Shown: positions 10,101-20,900 of the stretch, piece by piece
Numbering within the stretch: position 1 is the stretch's first letter
Layout of the letters: every line of letters starts with the position of its first letter
Assembly: GCA_003255025.1 (NCBI GenBank)
Contig: QANY01011455.1
Span: 638,908 to 702,907 of the forward strand
DNA from: Datisca glomerata
Taxonomy: Eukaryota; Streptophyta; Magnoliopsida; Cucurbitales; Datiscaceae
Direction of reading: 5' to 3'
DNA: 64,000 nt
Program-made: the position numbers and the translations under genes
Notes under the pieces: generated by a model
Seen by the model: the letters and a program-made list of their open reading frames with translations, nothing else
What the model was told of the DNA's origin: nothing
The model's database searches: none

Positions 10101-13100
10101 ACAGTGTTATATTCATTAAAAACTTATAAAATTAAATATGATATAATATTTATTTGACATTGAAAATTCATAAAAATGATTTGAGATTAATATTTTTAAA
10201 TAAGTTAAATTATTTCTTAATATGATAGAATCAAACAAATTAATGAGTAATTTTGTATATTATTCAAATCGAAAATGGATTTTTTACCGTTGCAACCCAA
10301 CAGTAGAGTCTGAAGTTTGACTATCTAGATCCATCTGATCAGATCTGGATGGCTCAGATCACGTGCATCATTGCTTGGGGAAAAAGTAATTTTTTTTACT
10401 TTTTTACATTTGATCCCAGCCGTCCATATCTCTTTGGACGGCTAGGATAGAACTTCACCTCTACAGTTGATCTTATTCCATTCAAATTACAGTTTAACTA
10501 TATTATTCCTATTATTTAACTTTTAATTTATATTCATAATTATTCTCAAAGACACTATATTTATTTCAAATTGTTAATCTCATATTCTACTTATATTTTA
10601 AGTAGCTTAATTCGTCTGTAGCACGTAGTTTTTAGAAACTTTTGATTATCTGTTTTTACTTTTCAAACCTCCTTAAAATATAGTACATTTTGGAGTTTTC
10701 ACAGTTTCCTCATTTTAATATAATTCATATAATAGAATATTATTTTTTATTCAGTAATAATTTGTTTAAATAGCTTGAAAAGTTGAATATTTTTATAATA
10801 TTATGCAATAGACACATGAATATCCATATAGATGAATTTCGATGAATTTTAAGATTATTTTTGAGTTAACAGTATTTTATTCGTTAGAAACTTATAAAAT
10901 CAAATATTATACAATATTTATCGGAGCATTAAAATTTATGTAAATGAATTGAGTTATATATTTTTGAATAGTACTAATTATTTTTTAATATGATAGTATG
11001 TAACAAAGAGTAATCACTTTGTATATTGTTCAAATAACATTTCTTTATAGTAAACTAGCTAATGTATTTATTATCACTATTATTTTACTATTAATTTAGA
11101 TATACAATTATTTTCAAAAATAATATATTTATTTCAACAATATTATTGATTTTAAATTCTACGTATATTTTCAATTGCTTAACACGTGATAAATTTTCAA
11201 CTAGTGATTAAGAAATTAGATAACTCCATAAGTAAGCTATTTTTAACAATTAAGTAATAAAAAATGACTTAAAATTAAGCTATTTTGAATCTAGGATTGT
11301 GATCCTTTGGTAGTCTAGATTGCAATCTTCTAGTAATCTGGAAAGTTAGACGTGAAATAGAGAAGTTAGATGCTTTAGTTGTATTGAATTCCTTAATTCT
11401 GAAAGGTAACGTTGGATGTTCATAAATTGAACCATAAGTTTTATGGGAATTCCGTAGAAAAGGGAGATTTTGTGGGGTCTTAGTACTATGAATTTCCATA
11501 TATATATTTGGTGTCTAGGTATGTTAATGTTTCACTACTAAAAGTTAATATTTACATTTGACAGGTTATCTTCCCAGCACTAGATGTTCGTACGAAAAAT
11601 GTGGTTTGTGCATATTCACTTGAACATGAGAGCATAGATGACCTCTTCAACTCCATTTTCCATCGTTTAGATGAATTAAAGCAGGAAGACAAGAATATTC
11701 TTAAGCCATTTCAAGAACTTGTCTTTTGTTTGGGCACCATTCAGACCTCAATGTGTCAGCACATGCTTAAAGAAGAAGAGCAGGTACCATATAATATCTT
11801 ATATTTTCTTATCCTTATCATCAGAAGTATTAAAGCTCATCTAGCCATGCTAGTTTCACGAAAAAGTTCATCTAACCATACTATACTTTGAACACATCAA
11901 GTGGCACTGAAGTGATTTGAAGTCATACATGATGTAGAAGTCATAGAATTTTATTTCAACAACTGTTTACATCCGTAATTATTTATACCAATAACGCTAT
12001 ATCAAAATAAGACATAAAATAATATAGACGCATGATACTGGAGGAACTGCAATTTCTTTATAGCTATATCATAAACGAATTGCAGGTTTTCCCATTGGTG
12101 ATGCAACAGTTCTCCCCAGGAGAACAGGCCTCACTTGTGTGGCAATTCATTTGTAGTGTTCCTGTGATACTGTTGGAGGAACTTTTTCCATGGATGATCT
12201 CCTTCCTATCTCCAGACGAACAAGTAGAAGTTAAACATTGTATAGAAGACATGACATCCAATGAGAAGCTATTGCAAGAGGTAACATATGAACTATTTTT
12301 TCGCTTAAATATGAATTTTAATTACTTTCCTGACTATGACTGGCTGTTGTTTAACTGTGAAGGTGGTAATATCTTGGCTGGCTAGCGACAAAAAGTCCTG
12401 TTTTGGGATCAATCAAAATATTGTAGGAGGTCAATCTGCTTATGGATCTGAGGGATTGAATTGGTCACCCATGTTGAATTCATGTCAATTAACTCGTGAA
12501 GAAAATTTGGCTTCTGTTGAATCTGTCGGAGAGAACCCAGTTGATGGTCTTCATCTATGGCAGGGTGCCATTATGAGAGACCTGAAGGAAAGTCTGGAGG
12601 AGCTATTTCAATTAAGAATATCCAGCACCTTTTCAAAACTAGATTCTATAGTTGTCAAGATAAAATTCCTTGCTGATGTCATTCTATTCTACAGGTAATA
12701 TGGGTATGCTAGAACGATGTTCCGATTAATTATATACCTTTTCCTTTCTTATTATATGACTTCCCCCTATATTTTATTTCTCATGTAAAGGTTTCTGTTT
12801 TGCAGTAATGCATTGGACAAATTCTTTTTCCCTTTGTTAAATCAATTACATTTCGCCTTTCTTCCTTCTTTCAAATTTCTTCATGATAGTCGCGTTGAGA
12901 GTCTACAATTGTTGCTATATACTTTCCAAGATAGCATGCCTCTAGAGAAGTTTGTGGAGAAACTCTACCGGGAACTCGAGTTTTTCTTGATGGGAGTCGG
13001 CAAAGAATTTGCTTTTCAGGAAACAAAGGTATGTAGCAGAAATATTTTTAGTTTTCAAAATTAACTTTTTTTGATATTAAGAGCATTAAAATTGAGTTTA

Positions 13101-16100
13101 AAAAAAGAGCATTAAGAATGAGTTTTATTCTTTTTGGATCAGATTTTCAATTGCAGATACTATAGCTGTACACATAGTCATGAACACACTATTTTCCTTT
13201 TTGTTTTAATTGGAAGCTTTTATCAGGTTCTTCCTGCCATCAGAAAGAAATGCAGCCATAAATTGCAACAACGGATCCTCTACATGAGCCTTCATATGTT
13301 GCCACTTGGGTTGCTTAAGTGTGTCATTACTTGGTTTTCCGCTCAGTTGTCAGAGGGTGAATTGAGGTTCGTCTTTCACAGCATAAAGCGTGAAGATTTC
13401 TCGGGCAATGATTCTTTTGCCTCCCTGTTACATGAGTGGTTCCGCATCGGATATTCAGGAAAGACCTCTGTGGAAAACTTTGGCATGCACTTGCAACACA
13501 TGTTCAAGACCAGAAATTATCTTTTATATAAACAAATTAAGGACGGTGCTGGATCCTCATTCTTAAACTCCAACGTGCAACCGTGTAAAGGATCAACCAT
13601 TGGGCTAGTTGAACAAAGTTTTGCAATCAAGGAGCAGAGTAGTTTTTCATACTCATCATCTTCTGGTACAAAGTATGAGACATCATACTTCAGTGAAATC
13701 AATCTGCATATATATTTTCCAGAAGCAATGAAGACATCCTTTACTAAACATGATGATGACAAAAACCATGAAGTTTCAGTTCTCAATGATGCAAAGCCAA
13801 TTGACCTCATATTTTTCTTCCATAAAGCTCTCAAGAAAGATTTGGAATACTTCGTTTTTGGATCGGTTCAACTGGCTGAAAATGTTGGCCTCCTCGATGA
13901 CTTCAAACGGAGATTTCAACTTGTACAATTTTTGTATCAAATCCATAGCGATGCAGAGGACCAAATTGCCTTTCCGGCATTAGAGGAAAAAGGGAAAGTG
14001 CAGAACATTAGCCACTCTTATACCATTGATCACAAATTTGAAGTTGAACAGTTCAGTAAAGTTACCTTCATTCTAGATGAACTGTCTAAATTGCATGCTT
14101 CAGTTTTCAGTATTGGTTCAGGAAAGATGGATCAGAGAATGCAAAGGCACCAGAAGCTCTGTCTAGGTCTCCATGATATGTGTAAGTCATTGCACAAGTT
14201 GATATCCGACCATGTTGACCGTGAAGAAATCGAACTTTGGCCCTTATTTAGAGAATTTTTCTCTGTTGATGAGCAAGAACAACTCATAGGATCTATACTT
14301 GGAAGAACAAGAGCCGAAATATTACAAGATATGATACCATGGTTAATGGCACATTTAACACCAGAAGAACAACATGACATGATAACTTTATGGCGCAACG
14401 CTACAAGGAAAACAATGTTTGATAAATGGTTAGGAGAATGGTGGGAGGGGCATGATAGGAGTAAGGTGGAAGATGTATCAAATACCCCACCTTCATTGAC
14501 TGAAGATCCCTTGGAAATTATCTCAAAATATCTCTCCCCCGAAACTCTTAACGAGGTTGGCGGAGATCTTTTTGGGGGAAGCATCAAGTTCTCAGAAAAG
14601 AAATGTATTGGAACGGATGTCGAGAAATCAGAATTGTGCAATGTTGATGATGATGAAGCAAAGTTTTTAAGTGGTGACCTAGATAAGGAGAAATGTTCAG
14701 AGTGTGCAAGAGTCGGTTGTCAGGGTGATGAAAAGAGGAAGAGTGAAGTGGCGGATTTCAAAGACCATATGAGAGGATCAAAACAACTTTCTAAACAAAG
14801 CCTAAACTCAAAGCATCATGAGCACCTTCTTACAATGAGCCAAGAAGATTTGGAGGCTGCAATAAGAAGAGTATCACGCGACTCTTCCTTAGGTACACAA
14901 AAGAAGTCATATATAATACAGAACCTAATGATGAGGTTAGTAATATGCATCCATTTCGATTTTTTGAGATTCTTTTACCCTCTCCTTTAAAATACATTCT
15001 GAAGATACCCTCAATGTGTCTCTGAAAATTTGATAACAGTTTTCAATTTTTACATTGTCTCAGCCGTTGGATTGTGAAACAACAAGTTTCTCATTCAGAA
15101 ATAGATGTCTTAGATGATGGTGGAGGAGTCCCTGGTCAGCATCCATCTTTTAGGGACTCTCTCAAGAAAACGTTTGGTTGTGAACACTATAAAAGAAACT
15201 GTAAGCTTCTTGCTTCTTGTTGCAACCAGCTTTATACTTGTATACGTTGCCACGATGAAATGGCTGATCATTCAATGGATAGGTATGGCTAGTATGACTT
15301 CAGTTGTAAGCTATGTCGTTCAAGCTTAAAGGTTCTGTATTCATATTTTACATTTATATGCAGGAAATCTATCACGAAGATGATGTGCATGAACTGCTTG
15401 ACAATTCAGCCTATTGGGAACACATGCTCAAATGCCTCTTGTGGTAATTTGTCCATGGCAAGATACTTCTGCAGGATATGCAAATTATTTGATGACGAAA
15501 GGTGATTTATTCATGTTGTCTTGCTTTATTTTTTTTTCTTTTGAGAAGAAATTGCATGCAACTAGTTTAAATGACGTGCGTCGTGATACTTACATGTTAG
15601 TTATAGCAATTCAGAGTTCCTTAGCTCATGCTTAATGAAACTATGCACTTTGAAAAATTAAATTGCTTTAGTAGAATAGCATCCATAATACTTCATTAAA
15701 AGATAGTGTAATCCACAATTTAGGGCTTCATTCATTAGAAGTAAGATTTCACCAAAGTGGAAACTTTTCTGGAATCTCATGTCCAAAACATCATAAACTT
15801 TAATCGCCATTTCTATAGAACAAAGCTCTAGAATCTATTATCCAGCAATCTGGTTAACCAGTTTTGAGTCTTCTTTCTTCATGAAAAAAGTATGGAGTTT
15901 CTAAAAGAAAATTTCTTAACAGGGAAATTTATCACTGCCCTTACTGTAACCTCTGTCGAGTAGGGAAGGGTTTGGGTATCGACTACTTTCACTGCATGAA
16001 TTGCAATGCTTGCATGGCGCGTTCCCTCTCTGTTCATATATGTAGAGAAAAATGCTTTGAGGATAACTGCCCGATCTGCCATGAATTCATATTCACGTCC

Positions 16101-17505
16101 ACCTCTCCAGTTAAGGCCTTGGCTTGTGGCCATTTAATGCACTCAAATTGTTTTCGGGTACTTCCTTTGCATAATTCTCTCCTTTTCAGATACAAATTTA
16201 CATCTTTGAGAGATTAGCTTAATTACATATTCTGCTCATAGGAATACACCTACATTCACTATACGTGCCCCATCTGTAGCAAGTCACTTGGAGATATGCA
16301 GGTTAGTTACCAGATATGTTGTATTTTACTTCTTTTGTCCTTCATTTGGAAGATTTTTTTCACATACTACACATGGTGTAGCTTAATTCCCATTTACTCC
16401 CACACAAACGTCTATTATAATGCATATGCTTATCATCTTTAGCATTTCTACTCATTCTTGCTCTTCTAATTTTAGCTGCATAATACTAACAGAATGATTC
16501 TTTTTCGCCTAGCACTCCGTCAACTAACATACATTTTTCGAGGGCGCTTCATCTAGAAGTATTTTAATGCACTAAAAAAATGTCACTTCAATCATATATG
16601 CTTAATAAATGTTGTTGTTTGAAATAAATTTTGGTATGTGGAAGCAATTTTACAAGAAGCGCATGCTCAAGTTTGTTTTCTAAAATGCTTCTATATGCAC
16701 ATGAAAATACTTTAAAATATATGCAAGTCCTTCTTAGGAGAACATGTATGACATAATTATGAACTAAGATACTGTTATTTCAATGTATAAAAGCACTTTT
16801 TATTATAAACACTAACAAACACAAAAACTTCATCTCTATATTGTTTTTTCAAACATTATTCATCTTTTGTTTTTGTGCATAACATTTTCCCCAAAATTGA
16901 CCATAAAAACCAAAAGCCAGTACACATGGACTAGTTCGTTTGCAGTCTTAGCTTAGTATTACTTTTCCAATCTTGAAATCAATTGATTACGAGTACATGA
17001 TATCCTTATATAGTGTTTCTTAACTACGTGCATGCTTCAAGATATCAATCTAAATGGCTGGTGAGCTGTTTCAACTTCAACTATCATAAAAACTCGGGTT
17101 GAATGTTGAAAATGTCTGACTAATATCACATTTAATTTAATCATGTTATGTCGCTCAAACTATATAACTTCTGTTGTGAGTGGTCTTGAAGTCGTCAAAA
17201 TTGTGGAACTGTCTCACAGGTGTACTTTAGGATGTTGGATGCACTATTGGCAGAAGAGAAAATTCCGGACGAGTATTTAGGGAAAACTCAGGTATTTCAG
17301 TTCACATATCTTTTCTTCTGACATCACATCCTCAAAAACCTTCTTTACTGTATCAGATGTTTAAAAAATATGTTATATATATTTAGCCTCACGAAAACTG
17401 CAGGTTATATTATGTCATGATTGTGAGAAGCGAGGAAGTTCACCATTCCATTGGATTTACCACAAATGTCCTAATTGTGGCTCATATAATACCAGGCCTC
17501 TGTGA
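7084..17505 (+). CDS. BTSL: BRUTUS-LIKE hemerythrin-domain RING-type E3 ubiquitin ligase (12 exons)
   Basis: Exons: 7084-7383, 11565-11783, 12086-12280, 12363-12694, 12806-13028, 13227-14935, 15064-15282, 15364-15501, 15923-16157, 16242-16301, 17220-17291, 17404-17505. All introns are GT-AG and the exons join in frame to 3,804 nt (1,267 aa), the size I expect for Arabidopsis BTSL1/2. Residues: hemerythrin domain 1 about 40-175 (H49, H94, H121, H166); a cryptic middle hemerythrin-like region about 295-470; hemerythrin domain 3 about 614-775 (H622, H663, H692, H752); CHY zinc finger from about C1032; CTCHY finger from about 1116; RING-H2 with C1161, C1164, C1180, H1182, H1185, C1188, C1199, C1202; C-terminal zinc ribbon about 1237-1267. 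Known for the family: the hemerythrin domains bind iron and the RING end ubiquitinates iron-regulatory bHLH factors such as FIT, mainly in roots. The start is the first ATG in frame with domain 1. BTSL rather than BTS is inferred from the degenerate middle domain. Confidence 0.93.
7775..8605. repeat. Pair of ~150-bp direct repeats in BTSL intron 1
   Basis: About 7775-7930 and 8450-8600 share a common order of words: TCTAATGAATT, GACAGAATG, TAGAACATAATCTA, then GGGCGTTTTAATCTTCTCTC and AAGATAAAA. The copies are in the same orientation about 670 bp apart. They could be a tandem duplication or ends of a decayed element. Confidence 0.6.
7983..8010 (-). mobile_element. Helitron-type 3' terminus (fragment)
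   Basis: On the - strand the sequence runs CACGTGCGAAGCACGT (a hairpin), then ACTTTTTGACTAG. This is the hairpin-plus-CTAG layout of Helitron 3' ends. The following base is C, not the expected T, and I cannot find the matching 5' end, so it is a fragment. Confidence 0.4.
9110..9852 (+). mobile_element. Helitron-like element, copy A
   Basis: It starts A|TCTTATATTATC at 9110 and ends CTAG|T at 9849-9852, preceded by the imperfect hairpin region AACACGTGCAAAGCA. Its 5' part (ATATTAAAG, then GAGAGAAACTTTTGATTTTATTTTATACC) resembles the other copies. It is AT-rich and non-coding. The 3' end is better supported than the 5' end. Confidence 0.5.
9853..10612 (+). mobile_element. Helitron-like element, copy B
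   Basis: It begins directly after copy A with TTATATTAAAAGAGG and GGAGAAACTTTTTATTTTC. About 380 bp (9850-10230) is closely repeated at 10630-10990. The 3' end near 10612 is degraded (TAGCTTAATTCGTCTGTAGC). It carries a stem-loop at 10412-10447 built on CAGCCGTCCA/TGGACGGCT. Confidence 0.45.
10412..10447. repeat. GC-rich stem-loop
   Basis: ATCCCAGCCGTCCA and TGGACGGCTAGGAT pair almost perfectly around an 8-base loop. It stands out in AT-rich surroundings and sits inside Helitron-like copy B. Confidence 0.6.
10613..11204 (+). mobile_element. Helitron-like element, copy C
   Basis: It repeats copy B from about 10630 onward, including the ATAATATTATGCAA and ATGAATTTTAAGATTATTTTTG blocks. It ends AACACGTGATAAATTTTCAACTAG at 11204, followed by T. 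The terminal hairpin has decayed. It ends 360 bp before BTSL exon 2. Confidence 0.45.
16302..17219 (+). other. BTSL intron 10, no internal feature seen
   Basis: A 918-bp AT-rich intron separating the last RING exon from the exon that leads into the zinc ribbon. I see no open frame or repeat in it. Confidence 0.7.
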
Positions 17506-17838
17506 ATCATTTTCAATTTTGTGTCTGAAATTGAATAATACGATTGTTTACAACTCTTTTTTGTTATAGATTTAAGATTGTGTAGGTTTCTGCAGAAAGA
17601 AAAATGAATCAAATGTATTTGACTAGTTATTATGAAAAAAAAAAAAACAATTTTGTAATGGAAATATCTTGATTTCTCTTTTAGAAAAACAAGGATATTG
17701 GAGATAAGTACTTGAGAAGAGTTTAAAGTTCAAATTTATGAACATAGAGGGTTTAAGGGAATGCTAAAAATATATATATTAAACGAAAAAAGAAACAAAT
17801 AAATGAATAAGGAAGCAAACTATTATGTGGTTGAAGTA
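17506..17838. other. Convergent intergenic gap between BTSL and LBD
   Basis: This gap carries the 3' ends of two genes that face each other. It has a poly-A run near 17635-17646 and several AATAAA-like words on both strands. With only 333 bp between stop codons, the 3' UTRs may overlap. Confidence 0.6.
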
Positions 17839-17941
17839 TCAGTTAGGACTGGTAAGACTGAAGCAGGCAGCAGCATTCTTCAATTCGTTTTCTCCAACAT
17901 GCTCAATAAACAGTGTCGTGTCTCTCATTGAAGATTCCGAG
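17839..17941 (-). CDS. LBD27: Last exon of the LBD gene
   Basis: 103 bp on the - strand: one base completing a split Ser codon, 33 codons and TGA. It encodes an acidic, Ala-rich tail ([14 protein letters not shown]). The preceding ATATATGCAG is a usable acceptor with an AT-rich lead-in. Alone it is too short to call a gene. Support comes from phase, from resemblance to LBD27-type tails, and from lying on the same strand as exon 1. Confidence 0.72.
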
Positions 17942-20900
17942 CTGCATATATGTATAACAAACAATAATTTATTAAATTAATTAATGTCAAACAAAAAGGT
18001 ACAAGATTTTATGTGTTCATGAACGAAAAATCAATGAGGCATTAATAAAGCTGTCCTTTTCAGCTTGTCAAAAGAGGTCTCACATCTTACTAAATGAATG
18101 ACACAAACATTACAATTATGAATTAACCCTAAGGTGCAATGACTGGAGACTCCCGCTCAATTCAGGTCAATTGCTCTATGCATTTTTTCCTATTTCTTCT
18201 CCAAAATCATGGTCAACAGACTTAAACATTTTTTCCTATTACTTCTCCCTTGCCTAGGAATCAACTTTTCAGCTTATAAGGCAGTCTTGCCTCCCTAGTA
18301 CTACCTCAGATCATTCTCCTATCATCCTGAGGTGTGGCATGATATCCAAAAGGAAACCCCCCTTTCCTTTTGAGAATTCGTAGTTGCAGGTTGAAGGTTT
18401 CAAAGAGCTTATTTTTGAATGGTGGGAGGGTTGTGCCGTAAGGGGGAACCAAACTTTAAGCAGGCCAAAAAAACTTCAAATGTTGAAAGATGATATTAAA
18501 AGGTGGAATGAAGAGAAGTTCGGTAGTATTTTTGCACGAAAAAATCTATTCTTGACGAATTATCAAATCTAGACAGTCTTGAAGAGTCTCAAGCCTTATC
18601 GACTAAGGAGTTGTGGAGAAGAAGGGCCCTTAGAAGGGAGCTAGAGACAATTATTCTAGCTGAATAAACCTCCTAGAGACAGAAATCGAGAGCGTAATGG
18701 TTAATGGAAGGAGATCATAATACCTATTTATTCTCACAAAACCGCCAACTGTGATAGGAGGAAGTCCAATTTTATTGGCAGCATCTCTATTAATGGGGAG
18801 GTCTTTGAGGAGGAGTATCTTATTGTGGACAATATCATTAAATATTATGAGAAGTTGTTGAAGGAAACTCAAGAATGGAGACCTAACCACATGTCTTCTT
18901 TTTGCAACTAGACAGTCAAGTGGCTGATCGATTGGAGTCTCCTTTCTCCGAGGAAGAGTGGCAGCTGTTAAGTCGATGAATGATGATAAAGCTCCGAGGA
19001 CCGAATGGTTTTAATCTAGCATTTTTTAAATTATGTTGAGACTTGTTGAAAGGAGATATTATGGAGTGCATGAAGTTCTTTCTCCATAATGCATGTTTTG
19101 AGAAAAACTTTAATCACATGTTCCTCGTTTTAATTCCCAAAACTAGGGGTGCAATTATGGAGTGCATGAAGTTCGTTTTCCATAATGCATGTTTTGAGAA
19201 AAGCTTTAATCAAATGTTCCTGGTTTTAATTCCTAAAACTAGGGGTGCAAGTCCATTAAGGACTATAGGACCTATCAGCCTTGTAAATAGTTTCTACAAG
19301 ATCTTGGCAAAAAATCGAGCGTCCAAATTGAGGAAGGTGATTCATAAGGTTATTTTGGGTTCGCAACATACTTTTCTGGTGGGTAAGCAGATCCTTGATG
19401 CAGTATTGATTGCTAATGAGTGTATAAACTCCAGATGGATATTAAAGAATCCTGGAGTCACTTGTAAACTTGATATAGAAAAAATCTATGATCACGTGAA
19501 TTGGAACTTTATCCTCGATGCCAAGAAGAAAATAGGCTTTGGTAGCAGATAGATTTCTTGGATAGATTGTTGTATCTCCGTTCCTTCCTTTTTTATCCTA
19601 TCAACTTCTCCCCTGAGGGTTTCTTTAAGAATTCGAGGGGTTTAAGACAGGGGGACCCATTATCTCTGTTTTTGTTTTTGCTGGTCATGGACCCTTTAAG
19701 CATAATGTGAAATAAGATGTCTTCTTTAGATATTTTCAGGGGTTTTGCAACAGACAGAAATGGGTTTCTCATTAAATTTTGTTTGTTGACAATACCATTA
19801 TCTTTTGCGAGGCTATGAAAGAGAACTAACTTCACTTGCTGTGTACTCTCCTACTCTTTTAGGCAATTATCGGGCTTAAAATCAACATGGCAAAGAGTGC
19901 TTGATCCCCATGGGTAACGCCAACAATTTGAAGCCTTTAGCACACATCCTCAATAAGATAGGTAGGCTTACTAGTACCTGTCTTGGCATTTCTTTAGGTA
20001 CTAATCCAAAAAGTAAAAGCATTTGGGATCAAGTAATTGAGAGATCTGAGCAGAATCTGGCAGGTTAGAAGGGTTCTTATAATTCTAAAGGGGAAGATTT
20101 ATCTTGATCAACAACACTTTATCCAATCTCCCAGCTTACTACATGTCATGCTTTCGAATCCCAGGATCAGTAGCCTACAAATTAGAGAAAATAATGAGAG
20201 ACTCTTTCAAAAGGGTTAGTTCAGAAGGCCATAAAGTTCACTTGGTCAGTTGGGACAAAATCTACGTATTGAAGGATAAAGGGGGCTTGGGTATCAAGGA
20301 TATAAGATTTAATGATTTTTCTCTTCCTGATAAAAAGGTTGTGAAAATTCATGTCAGAACAAGACAACATTTGAAGATTGTAGGAAATCTCGGAGAGAGA
20401 TATTAGGGATATTCTGGATTATTTGATAGAGAAAATAATGGCTAATAATCTAGTCTTAAAATTAAGGAAATCAATTGTGATAAAGAAATTAGTTGTGATC
20501 TTTACTAGTTTAGTGTAACCTAATTTTTTATATATAGTCTAATATGGATTGTAAGGAAAAATAATGAAATAGAAAAATCAAAATTCTTTTTCTACATGGT
20601 ATCAGGGCCTAGCTAAGGTTTCTGGAAAATTTTCACCACCGTGTGGCTAGGGTTTCTGGGGAAAACATTACTGTCGATTCTTGATCATCCTAGCCTTAAT
20701 TGCTGGTCCCTAAATTATTCTCTTCAGTCTTCATTGCTGTTTCTATTTCCGATTCCTCTCTTTCACCAATTATTTGATCCTATTCAACTATGACGGATAC
20801 TTCATCTTCAACGCCACCACTGTCTTCAACAGTGGAGGAAGAACAGATTACACGGAGGACAACAGAGCTTCAGAACATTCAGGCAACATACAAATTGAAT

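Larger units (their letters stand above)
7384..11564 (+). other. BTSL intron 1, packed with Helitron-like remnants
   Basis: A 4.18-kb phase-0 intron; the next longest is intron 10 at 0.9 kb. It holds a pair of ~150-bp direct repeats (7775-7930 and 8450-8600), a reverse-oriented Helitron-type 3' end near 7983, and a run of related Helitron-like copies from 9110 to 11204. The small open frames inside it (for example 8718-8963) show no recognisable protein. Confidence 0.8.

Noticed and set aside
13134..13226. Start of the large BTSL exon placed at the ATG at 13134
   Set aside because: That ATG is in intron 5; the acceptor at 13225-13226 and continuity with exon 5 (ETK|VLP) show that the exon begins at 13227.
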